Assembly: GCF_002973595.1 (NCBI RefSeq)
Contig: NZ_PVEO01000009.1
Coordinates: 62,001-126,000 of the forward strand
Origin: Jejuia pallidilutea
Lineage (GTDB): Bacteria; Bacteroidota; Bacteroidia; Flavobacteriales; Flavobacteriaceae
DNA length: 64,000 nt
Direction: 5' to 3'
A program made the position numbers and the translations under genes. The notes under the pieces are model-generated. The model ran no database searches. It worked only from the letters and a program-made list of their open reading frames with translations, and was not told where the DNA came from. This document shows, in pieces, positions 52,090 through 60,970 of the stretch (its first letter is position 1; every line of letters begins with the position of its first letter).

Positions 52090-53094
52090 TTACCATTTCA
52101 TAATAACGCTACCCCATGTAAAACCACTTCCAAAAGCAGCCAACACAACGGTATCGCCCTCCTTTATTTTATCTTCTTCCCATGCTTCTGTTAACGCTAT
52201 AATTACAGAAGCCGCAGTGGTATTGCCGTATTTTTGTATGTTATTAAACACTTGGTCGTCTCTTAACCCAAACTTATTTTGTATAAATTGGGCAATTCGT
52301 AAATTAGCTTGATGCGGAATTAGCATATCTATATTCTCTTTCTGCAAGCCATTTTTCATCAATCCTTCCATAATAACTTCACTAAAACGCACCACGGCAT
52401 GCTTAAAAACAAATGTACCATCCATATATGGAAAGTATGATAGATCCTCTTCCTTAGAGGCCAAAATTTCTGGAACCCAATGTGCTATACTTGGCCCTTT
52501 TACAATTAATTTGTCGGCATATTTACCTTCACTATGTAAATGTGTAGACAAAATTCCTTTAGAGTTATCTTCCGCTCTAGATAGTACGCATGCACCCGCA
52601 CCATCTCCAAAAATAACAGTAACACCTCTTCCTCTAGTGGTTTTATCTAGCCCGTTACTATGGTATTCTGCGCCTATAACCAAAATATTTTTATACATCC
52701 CAGTTTTTATAAATTGGTCTGCAACAGCAATTGCATATACAAAGCCAGAACACTGGTTTCTTACATCTAGCGCACCTACAGTTGGCATATCTAGCATATC
52801 TTGAATTTGCACACCACAACCAGGAAAATAATAATCTGGACTTAAGGTAGCAAAGACAATAAAATCAATATCGTCTTTTGTTAACCCAGAACGCTCTATG
52901 GCAATTCTTGCAGCTTTTGCTCCCATAATTGCCGATGTATCTTCAGAGCCTTCCTTAATCCACCGGCGTTCTTTTATACCCGTGCGTTCTTGAATCCATT
53001 CATCATTGGTATCCATCATTTTAGATAGGTCGTCGTTCGTTACCACGTTATCTGGCAGGTATTTTCCAAGACCTATTATTCTAGAATTATACAT
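52090..53094 (-). CDS. fabH: 3-oxoacyl-ACP synthase III (KAS III)
   Basis: A 334-aa thiolase-fold enzyme that starts fatty acid synthesis by condensing acyl-CoA with malonyl-ACP. The catalytic triad is visible: Cys in DVRNQCSGFVYA near residue 114, His in PHQANLRIAQ near residue 260, and Asn in YGNTTAAS near residue 290. The N-terminus RIIGLGKYLPDNVVTNDDL is family-typical. It stands alone rather than in a fab cluster, so it may be a second KAS III acting on branched or special primers. The gene symbol is by family. Confidence 0.88.
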   Translation of the reverse strand: MYNSRIIGLGKYLPDNVVTNDDLSKMMDTNDEWIQERTGIKERRWIKEGSEDTSAIMGAKAARIAIERSGLTKDDIDFIVFATLSPDYYFPGCGVQIQDMLDMPTVGALDVRNQCSGFVYAIAVADQFIKTGMYKNILVIGAEYHSNGLDKTTRGRGVTVIFGDGAGACVLSRAEDNSKGILSTHLHSEGKYADKLIVKGPSIAHWVPEILASKEEDLSYFPYMDGTFVFKHAVVRFSEVIMEGLMKNGLQKENIDMLIPHQANLRIAQFIQNKFGLRDDQVFNNIQKYGNTTAASVIIALTEAWEEDKIKEGDTVVLAAFGSGFTWGSVIMKW

Positions 53095-53145
53095 ATAAAC
53101 TTGTTTTTGTGTAAACCAAAATACAAAATAATAGTATCAAACATC

Positions 53146-53171
53146 AAATTCCAAAATACTAAATTCCAAAA
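53146..53171. repeat. Short direct repeat between fabH and htpG
   Basis: AAATTCCAAAA occurs at 53146-53156 and again at 53161-53171 (period 15), followed by a weaker third unit. It lies in the fabH-htpG divergent spacer and has no known role. Confidence 0.45.
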
Positions 53172-53305
53172 AACCAATTTCAAAAATTGAGAATCGTTAA
53201 TCTAAAATTGCAAATCTTTAATGCCAGTTTGTCATATTTCAACACTTGGTACTTTTTTTGTCTTATGCAGAAACGAAATAATACATTGAATAAAACAGAT
53301 ATATC

Positions 53306-55216
53306 ATGACAAAAGGAAATATTAATGTATCGGTAGAAAATATCTTTCCGTTAATTAAAAAATTCTTATACAGCGACCACGAAATCTTTTTACGCGAGCT
53401 AATTAGTAATGCTACTGATGCTACACTAAAGCTAAAACACTTAACTAATGTTGGCGAAGCAAAAGTTGAGTATGGCAACCCTCTAATTGAAGTTAAAATT
53501 GACAAGGATGGCAAAAAACTTCATATCATAGACCAAGGTTTAGGGATGACAGCCGAAGAGGTTGAAAAATACATTAACCAAGTAGCTTTTTCTGGTGCTG
53601 AGGAATTTTTAGATAAGTATAAAGATTCCGCCAAAGACGCTGGTATTATTGGGCATTTTGGTCTAGGTTTCTATTCGGCATTTATGGTAGCTGATAAAGT
53701 TGAAATTATCACCAAATCTTATAAAGATGAACCTGCAGCACATTGGATATGCGATGGTTCGCCTGAGTTCACTCTAGAAAAAGCAGATAAGCAAGAACGA
53801 GGTACAGAAATTATTCTACACATCTCCGAAGGTGAAGAAGAGTTTTTAGAAGAAGCTAGAATACGAGAACTACTAACTAAATACAATAAGTTTATGCCCA
53901 TTCCAATTAAGTTTGGAACTAAGGAAATAAACGACCCAGAGCACGAGCCAAAAACCACAAAAGATAAAGACGGTAAGGAAACTACAGAACCTCATCGTAA
54001 AATTACCGTAGACGATATTATCAATAATCCAAATCCGGCTTGGACCAAACAACCAACAGATTTAAAGGATGAAGATTACAGTAATTTTTACAGAGAACTG
54101 TACCCAATGCAGTTTGAAGAACCATTATTCCACATTCACTTAAATGTAGATTATCCGTTCAACTTAACAGGGATTTTATATTTCCCTAAGATGTCGAACG
54201 ATATGCAAATTCAGAAAGACAAAATTCAACTGTATCAAAACCAAGTTTTTGTAACCGATAATGTTGAAGGTATTGTTCCAGAGTTTTTAACAATGCTTCG
54301 TGGTGTAATTGATTCACCAGACATTCCATTAAATGTATCGCGTTCGTATTTACAAGCCGATGGTGCAGTTAAAAAGATTTCATCTTATATTACTAGAAAA
54401 GTTGCCGATAAACTAAAATCTTTATTTAACAATAACCGTGAGGATTTTGAATCTAAATGGAACGACATTAAAATTGTAATTGAATATGGTATGCTTTCAG
54501 AAGAAAAATTCTTTGAAAAAGCTGATGCCTTTGCTTTATATCCAACAGTTGACGGCAAGTATTATACCTACCAAGAACTATACGATAAAATAAAAGCGAA
54601 TCAAACGGATAAAGATGATAAATTAGTAATTCTTTATGCGTCTGATAAGGATGCGCAACACAGTTATATTGAAGCTGCAAAAGCTAAAGATTACGAAGTG
54701 TTGTTATTAGATTCTCCTATTGTATCGCACCTAATACAGAAGTTAGAAACCACTAAGGAAAATATTTCATTTGCTCGTGTAGATGGTGATCATATTGACA
54801 ATTTAATTAAGAAAGACGACACTAAAATTTCTAAGTTAGACGACGACCAAAAGAAAGCCTTAGATGAATTGTTGAAAGAGGTAATTCCTTCTGAAAAATT
54901 CATGGTACAACTAGAAGCTATGGATAGTAACGCAAATCCGTTTATTATCACGCAACCAGAGTTTATGCGCCGTATGAAAGAAATGCAGCAAACTGGCGGT
55001 GGCGGTATGTTTGGCATGGGTAATATGCCAGAAATGTACAACTTGGTTGTTAATACCAATTCTGATTTAGTAAGTGAAATTTTAAACACAAAAACCAAGA
55101 AGAAACAAGAGCGCTTAATTAACCAAAGTTTAGATTTGGCCCGTTTGTCTCAAGGTTTACTTAAAGGCGAAGAACTCACAAACTTTATTAAACGTAGCTA
55201 TGATATGATAAAATAG
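53306..55216 (+). CDS. htpG: Molecular chaperone HtpG (Hsp90)
   Basis: A 636-aa Hsp90 homologue. The GHKL ATPase domain shows FLRELISNATDA near residue 30, IDQGLGMTAEE near residue 75 and GHFGLGFYSAF near residue 116. The middle domain has the catalytic-loop Arg region PLNVSRSYLQ near residue 350, and the C-terminal dimerisation domain follows to residue 636. It is slightly longer than E. coli HtpG because of a charged insert (KTTKDKDGKETTEPH) near residue 220, typical for Bacteroidota. No exact -7 box was found; heat-shock regulation cannot be judged. Confidence 0.95.
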   Translation: MTKGNINVSVENIFPLIKKFLYSDHEIFLRELISNATDATLKLKHLTNVGEAKVEYGNPLIEVKIDKDGKKLHIIDQGLGMTAEEVEKYINQVAFSGAEEFLDKYKDSAKDAGIIGHFGLGFYSAFMVADKVEIITKSYKDEPAAHWICDGSPEFTLEKADKQERGTEIILHISEGEEEFLEEARIRELLTKYNKFMPIPIKFGTKEINDPEHEPKTTKDKDGKETTEPHRKITVDDIINNPNPAWTKQPTDLKDEDYSNFYRELYPMQFEEPLFHIHLNVDYPFNLTGILYFPKMSNDMQIQKDKIQLYQNQVFVTDNVEGIVPEFLTMLRGVIDSPDIPLNVSRSYLQADGAVKKISSYITRKVADKLKSLFNNNREDFESKWNDIKIVIEYGMLSEEKFFEKADAFALYPTVDGKYYTYQELYDKIKANQTDKDDKLVILYASDKDAQHSYIEAAKAKDYEVLLLDSPIVSHLIQKLETTKENISFARVDGDHIDNLIKKDDTKISKLDDDQKKALDELLKEVIPSEKFMVQLEAMDSNANPFIITQPEFMRRMKEMQQTGGGGMFGMGNMPEMYNLVVNTNSDLVSEILNTKTKKKQERLINQSLDLARLSQGLLKGEELTNFIKRSYDMIK

Positions 55217-55253
55217 TTGACACGCTGTTATGTTTCAGCAATTTATTATATAT

Positions 55254-55287
55254 AAAACCACTTTGTGAAAACAAGGTGGTTTTTTTA
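55254..55287 (+). terminator. htpG terminator (copy A of a repeated hairpin)
   Basis: ACCACTTTG (55257-55265) / CAAGGTGGT (55272-55280) with one G-T pair and a 6-nt loop, flanked by A-run and T-run so the stem extends further. Nearly the same sequence recurs after the alcohol dehydrogenase gene. Confidence 0.85.
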
Positions 55288-55515
55288 TTATATCATTTTT
55301 TTAACATATTACTTAAAATTATCACACCCTTACCAATAATAACCCGCTATTAATTTAAAAAACATCGCATTAAAAAAAATATTCTACACATTCTAAAAAT
55401 TATAAAGGGGTAGCACTTTATGTAAAGTGATAAAAATCATAAAAAAAGAAGGAAAATTTTTAGTGTTTTGTACATATATAAATTAAATATTAAACCACCT
55501 TTTAATACTTGCAAA

Positions 55516-56670
55516 ATGTTACAAAACAGAAGAATATACTTACCACCTTTAAGCTTAATAGGTCCAGGCGCATTAGATGATTTAGGAGAAGAACTTAAAA
55601 CTCTCCCTTATAAAAAAGCACTATTTGTTACAGATAAAGTTTTAGTGCAAATAGGCGTTGCCCAAACCGTATTAGATGTTATAAAATCTGCTAATATAGA
55701 AGCTGTAGTGTTTGATGATGTACACCCAAACCCTACGGTTAAAAATGTTAACGATGGTTTAGAATTATTAAAAGAAAATAATTGCGATTTTATTATAACC
55801 CTTGGCGGCGGTTCACCACAAGATTGTGGAAAAGCCATAGGTATTCTAGCTACTAATGGTGGTGATATTGGAGACTACGAAGGCATCCATCTATCAAAAC
55901 ATGCTTCATTACCAATTATTGCCATAAATACTACAGCAGGAACAGCTAGTGAGGTTACCATTAACTATGTTATAACAGATGAAGAACGCCACATAAAAAT
56001 GGTAATGGTAGACAAAAACTGTTTAGTACAAATTGCAGTAAACGATCCAAAACTAATGTTGGGTAAGCCTCCCGCGCTTACTGCTGCAACAGGAATGGAT
56101 GCCTTAACGCATGCCATAGAAACCTATGTTACAAAGGGCGCCTTTGGATGGTCTGATGCTTTAGCTTTAGAAGCCATTAAGCTAATTTCGCAAAGTTTAG
56201 AAAAGGCAGTTGTAGATGGTCAAGACCTAGAAGCCAGAAGTAAAATGGCTTGGGGACAATTTATAGCAGGACAAGCATTCTCTAATGCTGGCTTGGGCTA
56301 TGTACATTCTATGGCGCATCAACTAGGAGGCATGTACGATCTACCACACGGTGTGGCCAACGCCATTTTACTACCTCATGTTGAACAATTTAATATTCCT
56401 GCTTGTGCGCACAAACTTAAAAAAGTGGCTAGAGCCATGGGAGTTGGAGTTTTAGAAATGAGCGATACTCAAGGTGCCAATGCTGCAATTGAAGCTATAA
56501 AAGCACTATCCAAATCGGTTGGCATTCCTTCAGGTTTAAGAGAACTTGGAGTAAAAGAAGAAGATTTTGAAGAAATGGCAAAAAATGCTTTAGCAGATGT
56601 TTGTACTGATGGAAACCCAAGAGAAGTTACACTAGAAGACACCATTGCAATTTATAAAGCCGCCATGTAA
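55516..56670 (+). CDS. Iron-containing alcohol dehydrogenase
   Basis: A 384-aa group III (Fe) alcohol dehydrogenase. The dinucleotide-binding stretch ITLGGGSPQDCGKAIG is near residue 95, TTAGTASEVT near residue 139, and the metal-binding histidines lie in MDALTHAIETYV and HSMAHQLGGMYDLPHGVANA. It should oxidise an alcohol or reduce an aldehyde with NAD(P). The frame is open to a TTG at 55468, but the ATG at 55516 (MLQNRRIYLPP) matches the normal family start. It follows htpG after a terminator and so is a separate unit. Confidence 0.9.
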   Translation: MLQNRRIYLPPLSLIGPGALDDLGEELKTLPYKKALFVTDKVLVQIGVAQTVLDVIKSANIEAVVFDDVHPNPTVKNVNDGLELLKENNCDFIITLGGGSPQDCGKAIGILATNGGDIGDYEGIHLSKHASLPIIAINTTAGTASEVTINYVITDEERHIKMVMVDKNCLVQIAVNDPKLMLGKPPALTAATGMDALTHAIETYVTKGAFGWSDALALEAIKLISQSLEKAVVDGQDLEARSKMAWGQFIAGQAFSNAGLGYVHSMAHQLGGMYDLPHGVANAILLPHVEQFNIPACAHKLKKVARAMGVGVLEMSDTQGANAAIEAIKALSKSVGIPSGLRELGVKEEDFEEMAKNALADVCTDGNPREVTLEDTIAIYKAAM

Positions 56671-56725
56671 CGCACTTATAAACCAATTTGAGACTGGGTT
56701 TAATAAGAATGTTAATAGCACTTTT

Positions 56726-56758
56726 AAAAACCACTTTGTGAAAGCAAGGTGGTTTTTT
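56726..56758 (+). terminator. Alcohol dehydrogenase terminator (copy B of the repeated hairpin)
   Basis: AAAAACCACTTTG, loop TGAAAG, then CAAGGTGGTTTTTT: differs from the hairpin after htpG at one loop position. It lies 56 bp after the gene. Confidence 0.85.
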
Positions 56759-56858
56759 AATTCAAAAAAACGATATGGTTTAATTTAGCTTCAGGCTTAG
56801 AAATAACAATAAAATTCTACATGAAAATAAAACAGCTTTACAATAAAAATAATCTGTT

Positions 56859-57182
56859 TTAATGGCTATTTTCAATATCTTCAGACATGTAATACAACCG
56901 TTTTAAACTTCGCTTAAGTACCGTAAATCGATAAATACCTATTAAGAAAAATATAACGCTAAATAGCAATGCAGCAAATGCTAAATATTGAAAATTAGGA
57001 ACGTCTTTTAGTTGAAAAAATGCGATACTACCTAGAAGCAAATATAAGGAGGATCTTATGTATGATAAAAGTGTTCGTTCGTTTGCCAAACGTGTACGCT
57101 CTATAGCCAAATAATCCCTTAAAATAACCTTATCATCTGGTTTAAAGTCCCTTCCAAATTTTAATAATTTCAGTTTTTTCAT
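56859..57182 (-). CDS. DUF202-family membrane protein
   Basis: A 107-aa protein with a basic N-terminus, the DUF202 signature LAIERTRLANERTLLSYIRSSL (residues about 27-48), and two to three membrane helices (LYLLLGSIAFFQL, FAALLFSVIFFLIGIYRF). DUF202 proteins (YidH-like; related domains occur in eukaryotic VTC proteins) have no settled function in bacteria. It stands alone, divergent from the DUF2911 gene. Confidence 0.85.
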   Translation of the reverse strand: MKKLKLLKFGRDFKPDDKVILRDYLAIERTRLANERTLLSYIRSSLYLLLGSIAFFQLKDVPNFQYLAFAALLFSVIFFLIGIYRFTVLKRSLKRLYYMSEDIENSH

Positions 57183-57393
57183 ACCTTACCTAATAATTCC
57201 CATTAAACAACCTCATCATTTGTATAAAACAATACAGCACATAAATTTAGATATAAAAACACAAACTGACTTGTTACAACCAAAAATCTATTAAAAAGTG
57301 TTGAATATTTGTAAACTTTAACAAAGAAAAACGACTTTTACCAAAACTTTAAGAATATTCTACCTTAATTTTAACCGAAATAAAAAAATAATT

Positions 57394-57939
57394 ATGAAAA
57401 AATCATCAATCTATTCAACTATTGCCCTTGCTTTAATAATGCTACTAAGCATGAACATGAACGCTCAAAAATTTTCAGAATTAGACAAAAGCCCCATGGA
57501 TGCTGCAGCATTTCCAAGAGACTATAAGGTTTCTGATAAATTAATAAAAATAGTATACAGCAGACCTATGCTAAAAGGCAGGGAACTATCTAAACTAGCC
57601 CCCAACGGTAAAGTGTGGAGAACTGGCGCTAATGAGGCAGCAGAATTAACGCTTTATACCGATATGAAATTAGGCGAAACCGATATTAAACCTGGTACTT
57701 ATACCTTTTACGTAATTCCTGGAGAAAAAGAATGGACTGCAATTGTTAGTAGCGATATAAATGTTTGGGGATCTTATTTTTACAATGAACAAAATGATGT
57801 GGCACGTTTATCTGTTCCCGTAACATCTGGAGAAGAGTTTTTAGAAGCGTTTTCTATTACATTTAGCGAAGCAGAAAGTGGCGTACATATGCACTTAGGA
57901 TGGGGAAACACAAGAATTGCTGTTCCTTTTAAAAAGTAA
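57394..57939 (+). CDS. DUF2911-family secreted protein
   Basis: A 181-aa protein with a signal peptide (cleavage near MNMNAQ, residue 24) and a beta-rich DUF2911 domain: IVYSRPMLKGRELSKLAPNGKVWRTGANEAAELTLYTD across residues about 50-88, then KPGTYTFYVIPGE and a C-terminal HMHLGWGNTRIAVPF. Common in Bacteroidota, function unknown. A hairpin terminator follows 17 bp after the stop. Confidence 0.87.
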   Translation: MKKSSIYSTIALALIMLLSMNMNAQKFSELDKSPMDAAAFPRDYKVSDKLIKIVYSRPMLKGRELSKLAPNGKVWRTGANEAAELTLYTDMKLGETDIKPGTYTFYVIPGEKEWTAIVSSDINVWGSYFYNEQNDVARLSVPVTSGEEFLEAFSITFSEAESGVHMHLGWGNTRIAVPFKK

Positions 57940-57955
57940 ACAAAAGAAAAACTAG

Positions 57956-57998
57956 AGGCTGAATTCTAAGTTAAAAAGCAAATAATTCAGCCTTTTTA
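57956..57998 (+). terminator. Terminator of the DUF2911 gene
   Basis: AGGCTGAATT (57956-57965) / AATTCAGCCT (57984-57993), perfect 10-bp stem with an 18-nt loop, followed by a run of T residues. Confidence 0.8.
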
Positions 57999-58035
57999 GA
58001 GTTTTAAATCACCTCTAATCTTAAAGACCTTACTA

Positions 58036-58665
58036 CTAAGGAATATTCAAATATTTATGTGTTTGTAAAGACACTTTCCATTTAGGATGCTTCATCACAT
58101 AATCTACAATCTCTGGGATTACCTTATCGCGCTTACTCCATTCTGGTTGTAAATACAGAATACAGTTTTTGTTAACCTTAGAAGCTTGTTCTTCTGCAAA
58201 ACGAAAATCGTCTTTATTGTAAACAATAACCTTTAGCTCATCAGCTTTATCGTAAACTTCTTTAGTAGGCAGTTTCATTTTTTTTGGAGATAAACATACC
58301 CAATCCCATATGCCCGTTAATTTATAAGCCCCAGAAGTTTCTATATGTATTTGCAAGCCTTCGGCCTTAAGTTGCGATGTTAACGCCGTCATATCCCAAG
58401 TTAAAGGTTCCCCTCCAGTAATAACAATAGTATCACTGTATTTTTTGGCATTTTCAACAATTTTGGCGATTTCAGTTGGTGGGTGTAAATTGGCATTCCA
58501 ACTTTCTTTTACATCACACCAATGGCAACCTACATCGCACCCACCTATTCGTACAAAATATGCAGCTGTACCCTTATGGTAGCCTTCACCCTGTATCGTG
58601 TAAAATTCTTCCATAAGCGGCAACATTAAACCCGCATCAACTAATTGCTGTATCTCTTTTTTCAT
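58036..58665 (-). CDS. queE: 7-carboxy-7-deazaguanine synthase
   Basis: A 209-aa radical SAM enzyme of the queuosine/7-deazaguanine pathway, turning carboxytetrahydropterin into CDG. The motif CDVGCHWCD near residue 45 gives C-x3-C-x2-C, preceded by EEFYTIQGEGYHKGTAAYFVR and followed by TGGEPLTW near residue 90. The frame extends to 58683, but a -7 box at 58673-58680 lies inside that extension, so the ATG at 58665 (MKKEIQQL) is preferred. No other que genes are in the window. Confidence 0.93.
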   Translation of the reverse strand: MKKEIQQLVDAGLMLPLMEEFYTIQGEGYHKGTAAYFVRIGGCDVGCHWCDVKESWNANLHPPTEIAKIVENAKKYSDTIVITGGEPLTWDMTALTSQLKAEGLQIHIETSGAYKLTGIWDWVCLSPKKMKLPTKEVYDKADELKVIVYNKDDFRFAEEQASKVNKNCILYLQPEWSKRDKVIPEIVDYVMKHPKWKVSLQTHKYLNIP

Positions 58666-58672
58666 AAGCATG

Positions 58673-58680
58673 CAAAGATA
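58673..58680 (-). promoter_or_regulatory. queE -7 box (TATCTTTG)
   Basis: Exact TAnnTTTG on the minus strand, 7 bp before the chosen ATG; predicted leader of about 4 nt. It decides the start codon choice. Confidence 0.45.
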
Positions 58681-58700
58681 CATATTTAGGTTTTTTAACT

Positions 58701-58731
58701 TTGTGTTTCATACTATTATTTATTAGCTTTG
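58701..58731 (+). promoter_or_regulatory. Promoter of first tandem paralogue: TTG-N20-TAGCTTTG
   Basis: TTG at 58701-58703 and TAGCTTTG at 58724-58731 with a 20-bp spacer match both flavobacterial elements. A second exact box (TAACTTTG) lies at 58696-58703. Predicted leader about 42 nt. Confidence 0.75.
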
Positions 58732-58776
58732 TGCAACCCTGTACTTGAAGTAAGCCTCCTCAAGTCTTGCTTGTAA

Positions 58777-59556
58777 ATGAAAAAAAACGTCTTAGTGTTA
58801 TTACTTTTATTGGGTAGTAACATTTTGTTATACGCACAGGTTGGCATTGGTACAACTAATCCTGACGACTCTTCTATTCTAGATGTGGAATCTACAAACA
58901 AAGGTGTTCTTGTGCCTAGATTAACCACAGCACAACGAAATGCTATTGTTGATCCCGCAACTAGTTTACTTATTTTTAACACTAGTACCCAACAATTTGA
59001 ATTTAATTCCAACACACCTGCTGCCCCACTATGGACGCCCTTAAATACTAATGCTACTGTAAGCACTGATGCTAATAACATTATTAGCTCTGGAACAGAC
59101 AATGGTGCATTTTTAGCACCTACAACCTATATTGGTAAATTTATTATTACTGGTACGGGTAGCCAAACCATCTCTGGACTACCTTTTCAACCATCATCCA
59201 TAAAATTTTCTGCACATGCTAATGTGGAAACTTACAATATAAATGCAGACAACGGTGTTGGAAACAACAATAGTTCGTTTCAAAATGCTTTTGGCTCTAT
59301 GCAAGGGTATGCCACTAATTATGGCGGTACCATACATCAACAAGTTATTTATATAGGCGGTAATGGTAATTCTATTAACGATATTTCTAGATATGCCTCT
59401 AGTGCTAGGGCCATTGGTATTAGGTATGCGAACCAAAATGGAGACAATTTAGGGTTAACAGCTGCTGAAGTAACTAGTTTTAATGCCGATGGCTTTACTA
59501 TAAATGTAACCAACCGAACAGAAAATATTGTGGTAGTTTTTGAAGCGCATAGATAA
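58777..59556 (+). CDS. Secreted fibre-like protein, tandem copy 1
   Basis: A 259-aa protein with a signal peptide (cleavage near LLYAQ, residue 21). The N-terminal segment VGIGTTNPDDSSILDVESTNKG followed by GVLVPRLTTAQRNAI is the common head of Bacteroidetes fibre-like proteins. The remaining 165 residues form a beta-rich domain (IGKFIITGTGSQTISGLPF, GGTIHQQVIYIGG) of unknown function. No T9SS sorting domain. It is about 90 percent identical to the next gene except in the signal peptide and a short linker near residues 78-94. Confidence 0.72.
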   Translation: MKKNVLVLLLLLGSNILLYAQVGIGTTNPDDSSILDVESTNKGVLVPRLTTAQRNAIVDPATSLLIFNTSTQQFEFNSNTPAAPLWTPLNTNATVSTDANNIISSGTDNGAFLAPTTYIGKFIITGTGSQTISGLPFQPSSIKFSAHANVETYNINADNGVGNNNSSFQNAFGSMQGYATNYGGTIHQQVIYIGGNGNSINDISRYASSARAIGIRYANQNGDNLGLTAAEVTSFNADGFTINVTNRTENIVVVFEAHR

Positions 59557-59603
59557 TATCTATACATTTATAAGTTTTTATATTATGTATTTCGTCTATT
59601 TTT

Positions 59604-59634
59604 TTGGTATTTCATCGATTTTTATATATGTTTG
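59604..59634 (+). promoter_or_regulatory. Promoter of second tandem paralogue: TTG-N20-TATGTTTG
   Basis: TTG at 59604-59606 and TATGTTTG at 59627-59634, again with 20-bp spacing; predicted leader about 38 nt. The surrounding sequence is not copied from the promoter of the first paralogue. Confidence 0.75.
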
Positions 59635-59675
59635 CGATAAATCAAAACTAATAAACGTCTCTCAAACCTCTCAAA

Positions 59676-60452
59676 ATGAAAAAAATAACCTACTCACTGT
59701 TGGTGTTTTTTATTAGTATAAATTGTTATTGTCAAGTTGGTATTGGCACAACTAATCCAGATGACTCTTCTATTCTAGATGTGGAATCTACAAACAAAGG
59801 TGTTCTTGTGCCTAGGTTAACCACAGCACAACGAAATGCTATTGTTAATCCCGCAACTAGTTTACTTATTTTTAATACTACTACCCAACAGTTTGAATTT
59901 AATTCGAATAATCCTACCACACCTGTATGGAATTCTATAAACGATAATCCTACCGTAAGTACTGATGCTAATAACATTATTAGTTCTGGAACAGACAATG
60001 GTGCATTTTTAGCATCTACAACCTACATTGGTAAATTTATTATTACAGGTACAGGTAGTCAAACCATCTCTGGACTACCTTTTCAACCATCATCCATAAA
60101 ATTTTCTGCACATGCTAATGTGGAAACTTACAATATAAATGCCGACAACGGTGTTGGTAATAATAACAACACATTTCAAAACGCTTTTGGCTCTATGCAA
60201 GGGTATGCCACTAATTATGGTGGTACCATACATCAACAAGTTATTTATATAGGCGGTAGCGGTAACTCTATTAACGACATTTCTAGATATGCCTCTAGTG
60301 CTAGGGCTATAGGTATTAGGTATTCTAATCAAAATGGAGACAATTTGGGGTTAACGGCTGCTGAAGTAACTAGTTTTAATACCGATGGCTTTACTATAAA
60401 TGTAACCAACCGAACAGAAAATATTGTGGTTATTTTTGAAGCGCATAGATAA
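59676..60452 (+). CDS. Secreted fibre-like protein, tandem copy 2
   Basis: A 258-aa paralogue of the preceding gene, offset by 899 bp. The signal peptide (MKKITYSLLVFFISINCYCQ) is unrelated in sequence to that of copy 1 and ends in a Cys-rich stretch. The linker FNSNNPTTPVWNSINDNPT differs strongly from copy 1, whereas the flanking head and C-terminal domain are almost unchanged. It ends 1 bp before the convergent RidA gene. Duplication followed by local divergence or gene conversion of the conserved parts is likely. Confidence 0.72.
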   Translation: MKKITYSLLVFFISINCYCQVGIGTTNPDDSSILDVESTNKGVLVPRLTTAQRNAIVNPATSLLIFNTTTQQFEFNSNNPTTPVWNSINDNPTVSTDANNIISSGTDNGAFLASTTYIGKFIITGTGSQTISGLPFQPSSIKFSAHANVETYNINADNGVGNNNNTFQNAFGSMQGYATNYGGTIHQQVIYIGGSGNSINDISRYASSARAIGIRYSNQNGDNLGLTAAEVTSFNTDGFTINVTNRTENIVVIFEAHR

Positions 60453-60453
60453 T

Positions 60454-60912
60454 TTAATTTGCAACTGTGCCCTTAACAGCAATTACATCGATTTCTACAC
60501 TCGCATTCGCAGCTAACTTTTCGGCTGCAAATGTTGTTCTTGCAGGTTTTTTTGTAAAGTATTGAGTATAAACTTCATTAAAAGACTCAAATTCATTTAT
60601 ATCATTTAATATAACTGTACATTTCACAACGTTTTCCAACCCAGAATCATGATGTTGTAATATTGCCTGGATATTTTCAATTGTTTGTTTTGTCTCTGCT
60701 TTAATACCACCCTCCACTAAAATTCCAGTATTATGATTTTTACCAATCTGCCCTGATAAAAAGAGTAAATTATTTGTTTCAACAACCTCGCTAAAGGGTA
60801 TATTCTGCCTTTGTGGTTCATGAGACTTATGAAATATAACTGTATTTTTATGTTCTTCGCAAGACGAGCATAAAAGTGTTATAATAATTGCGAATAATAT
60901 TGTGCTTTTCAT
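60454..60912 (-). CDS. RidA-family lipoprotein
   Basis: A 152-aa protein: lipoprotein signal (LLCSSCEEH) followed by a RidA/YjgF domain (NNLLFLSGQIGKNHNTG near residue 45, KQTIENIQAILQ, VVKCTVILNDINEFESFNEVY, PARTTFAAEKLAANASVEID). The catalytic-pocket Arg is present (PARTTF). RidA hydrolyses reactive enamine/imine intermediates in the cytoplasm; an exported lipoprotein form is unusual in location. The frame opens at 60924, but the ATG at 60912 (MKSTIL) gives a better signal peptide. Confidence 0.83.
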   Translation of the reverse strand: MKSTILFAIIITLLCSSCEEHKNTVIFHKSHEPQRQNIPFSEVVETNNLLFLSGQIGKNHNTGILVEGGIKAETKQTIENIQAILQHHDSGLENVVKCTVILNDINEFESFNEVYTQYFTKKPARTTFAAEKLAANASVEIDVIAVKGTVAN

Positions 60913-60970
60913 ATCAATATTCAATTTTCTAGTTGATTAAAATTACACTATTTTTATCAAAACTTTGATG

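Noticed and set aside
55468-55515. TTG start extending the alcohol dehydrogenase by 16 residues
   Set aside because: The added residues do not resemble the family N-terminus; the ATG at 55516 does.
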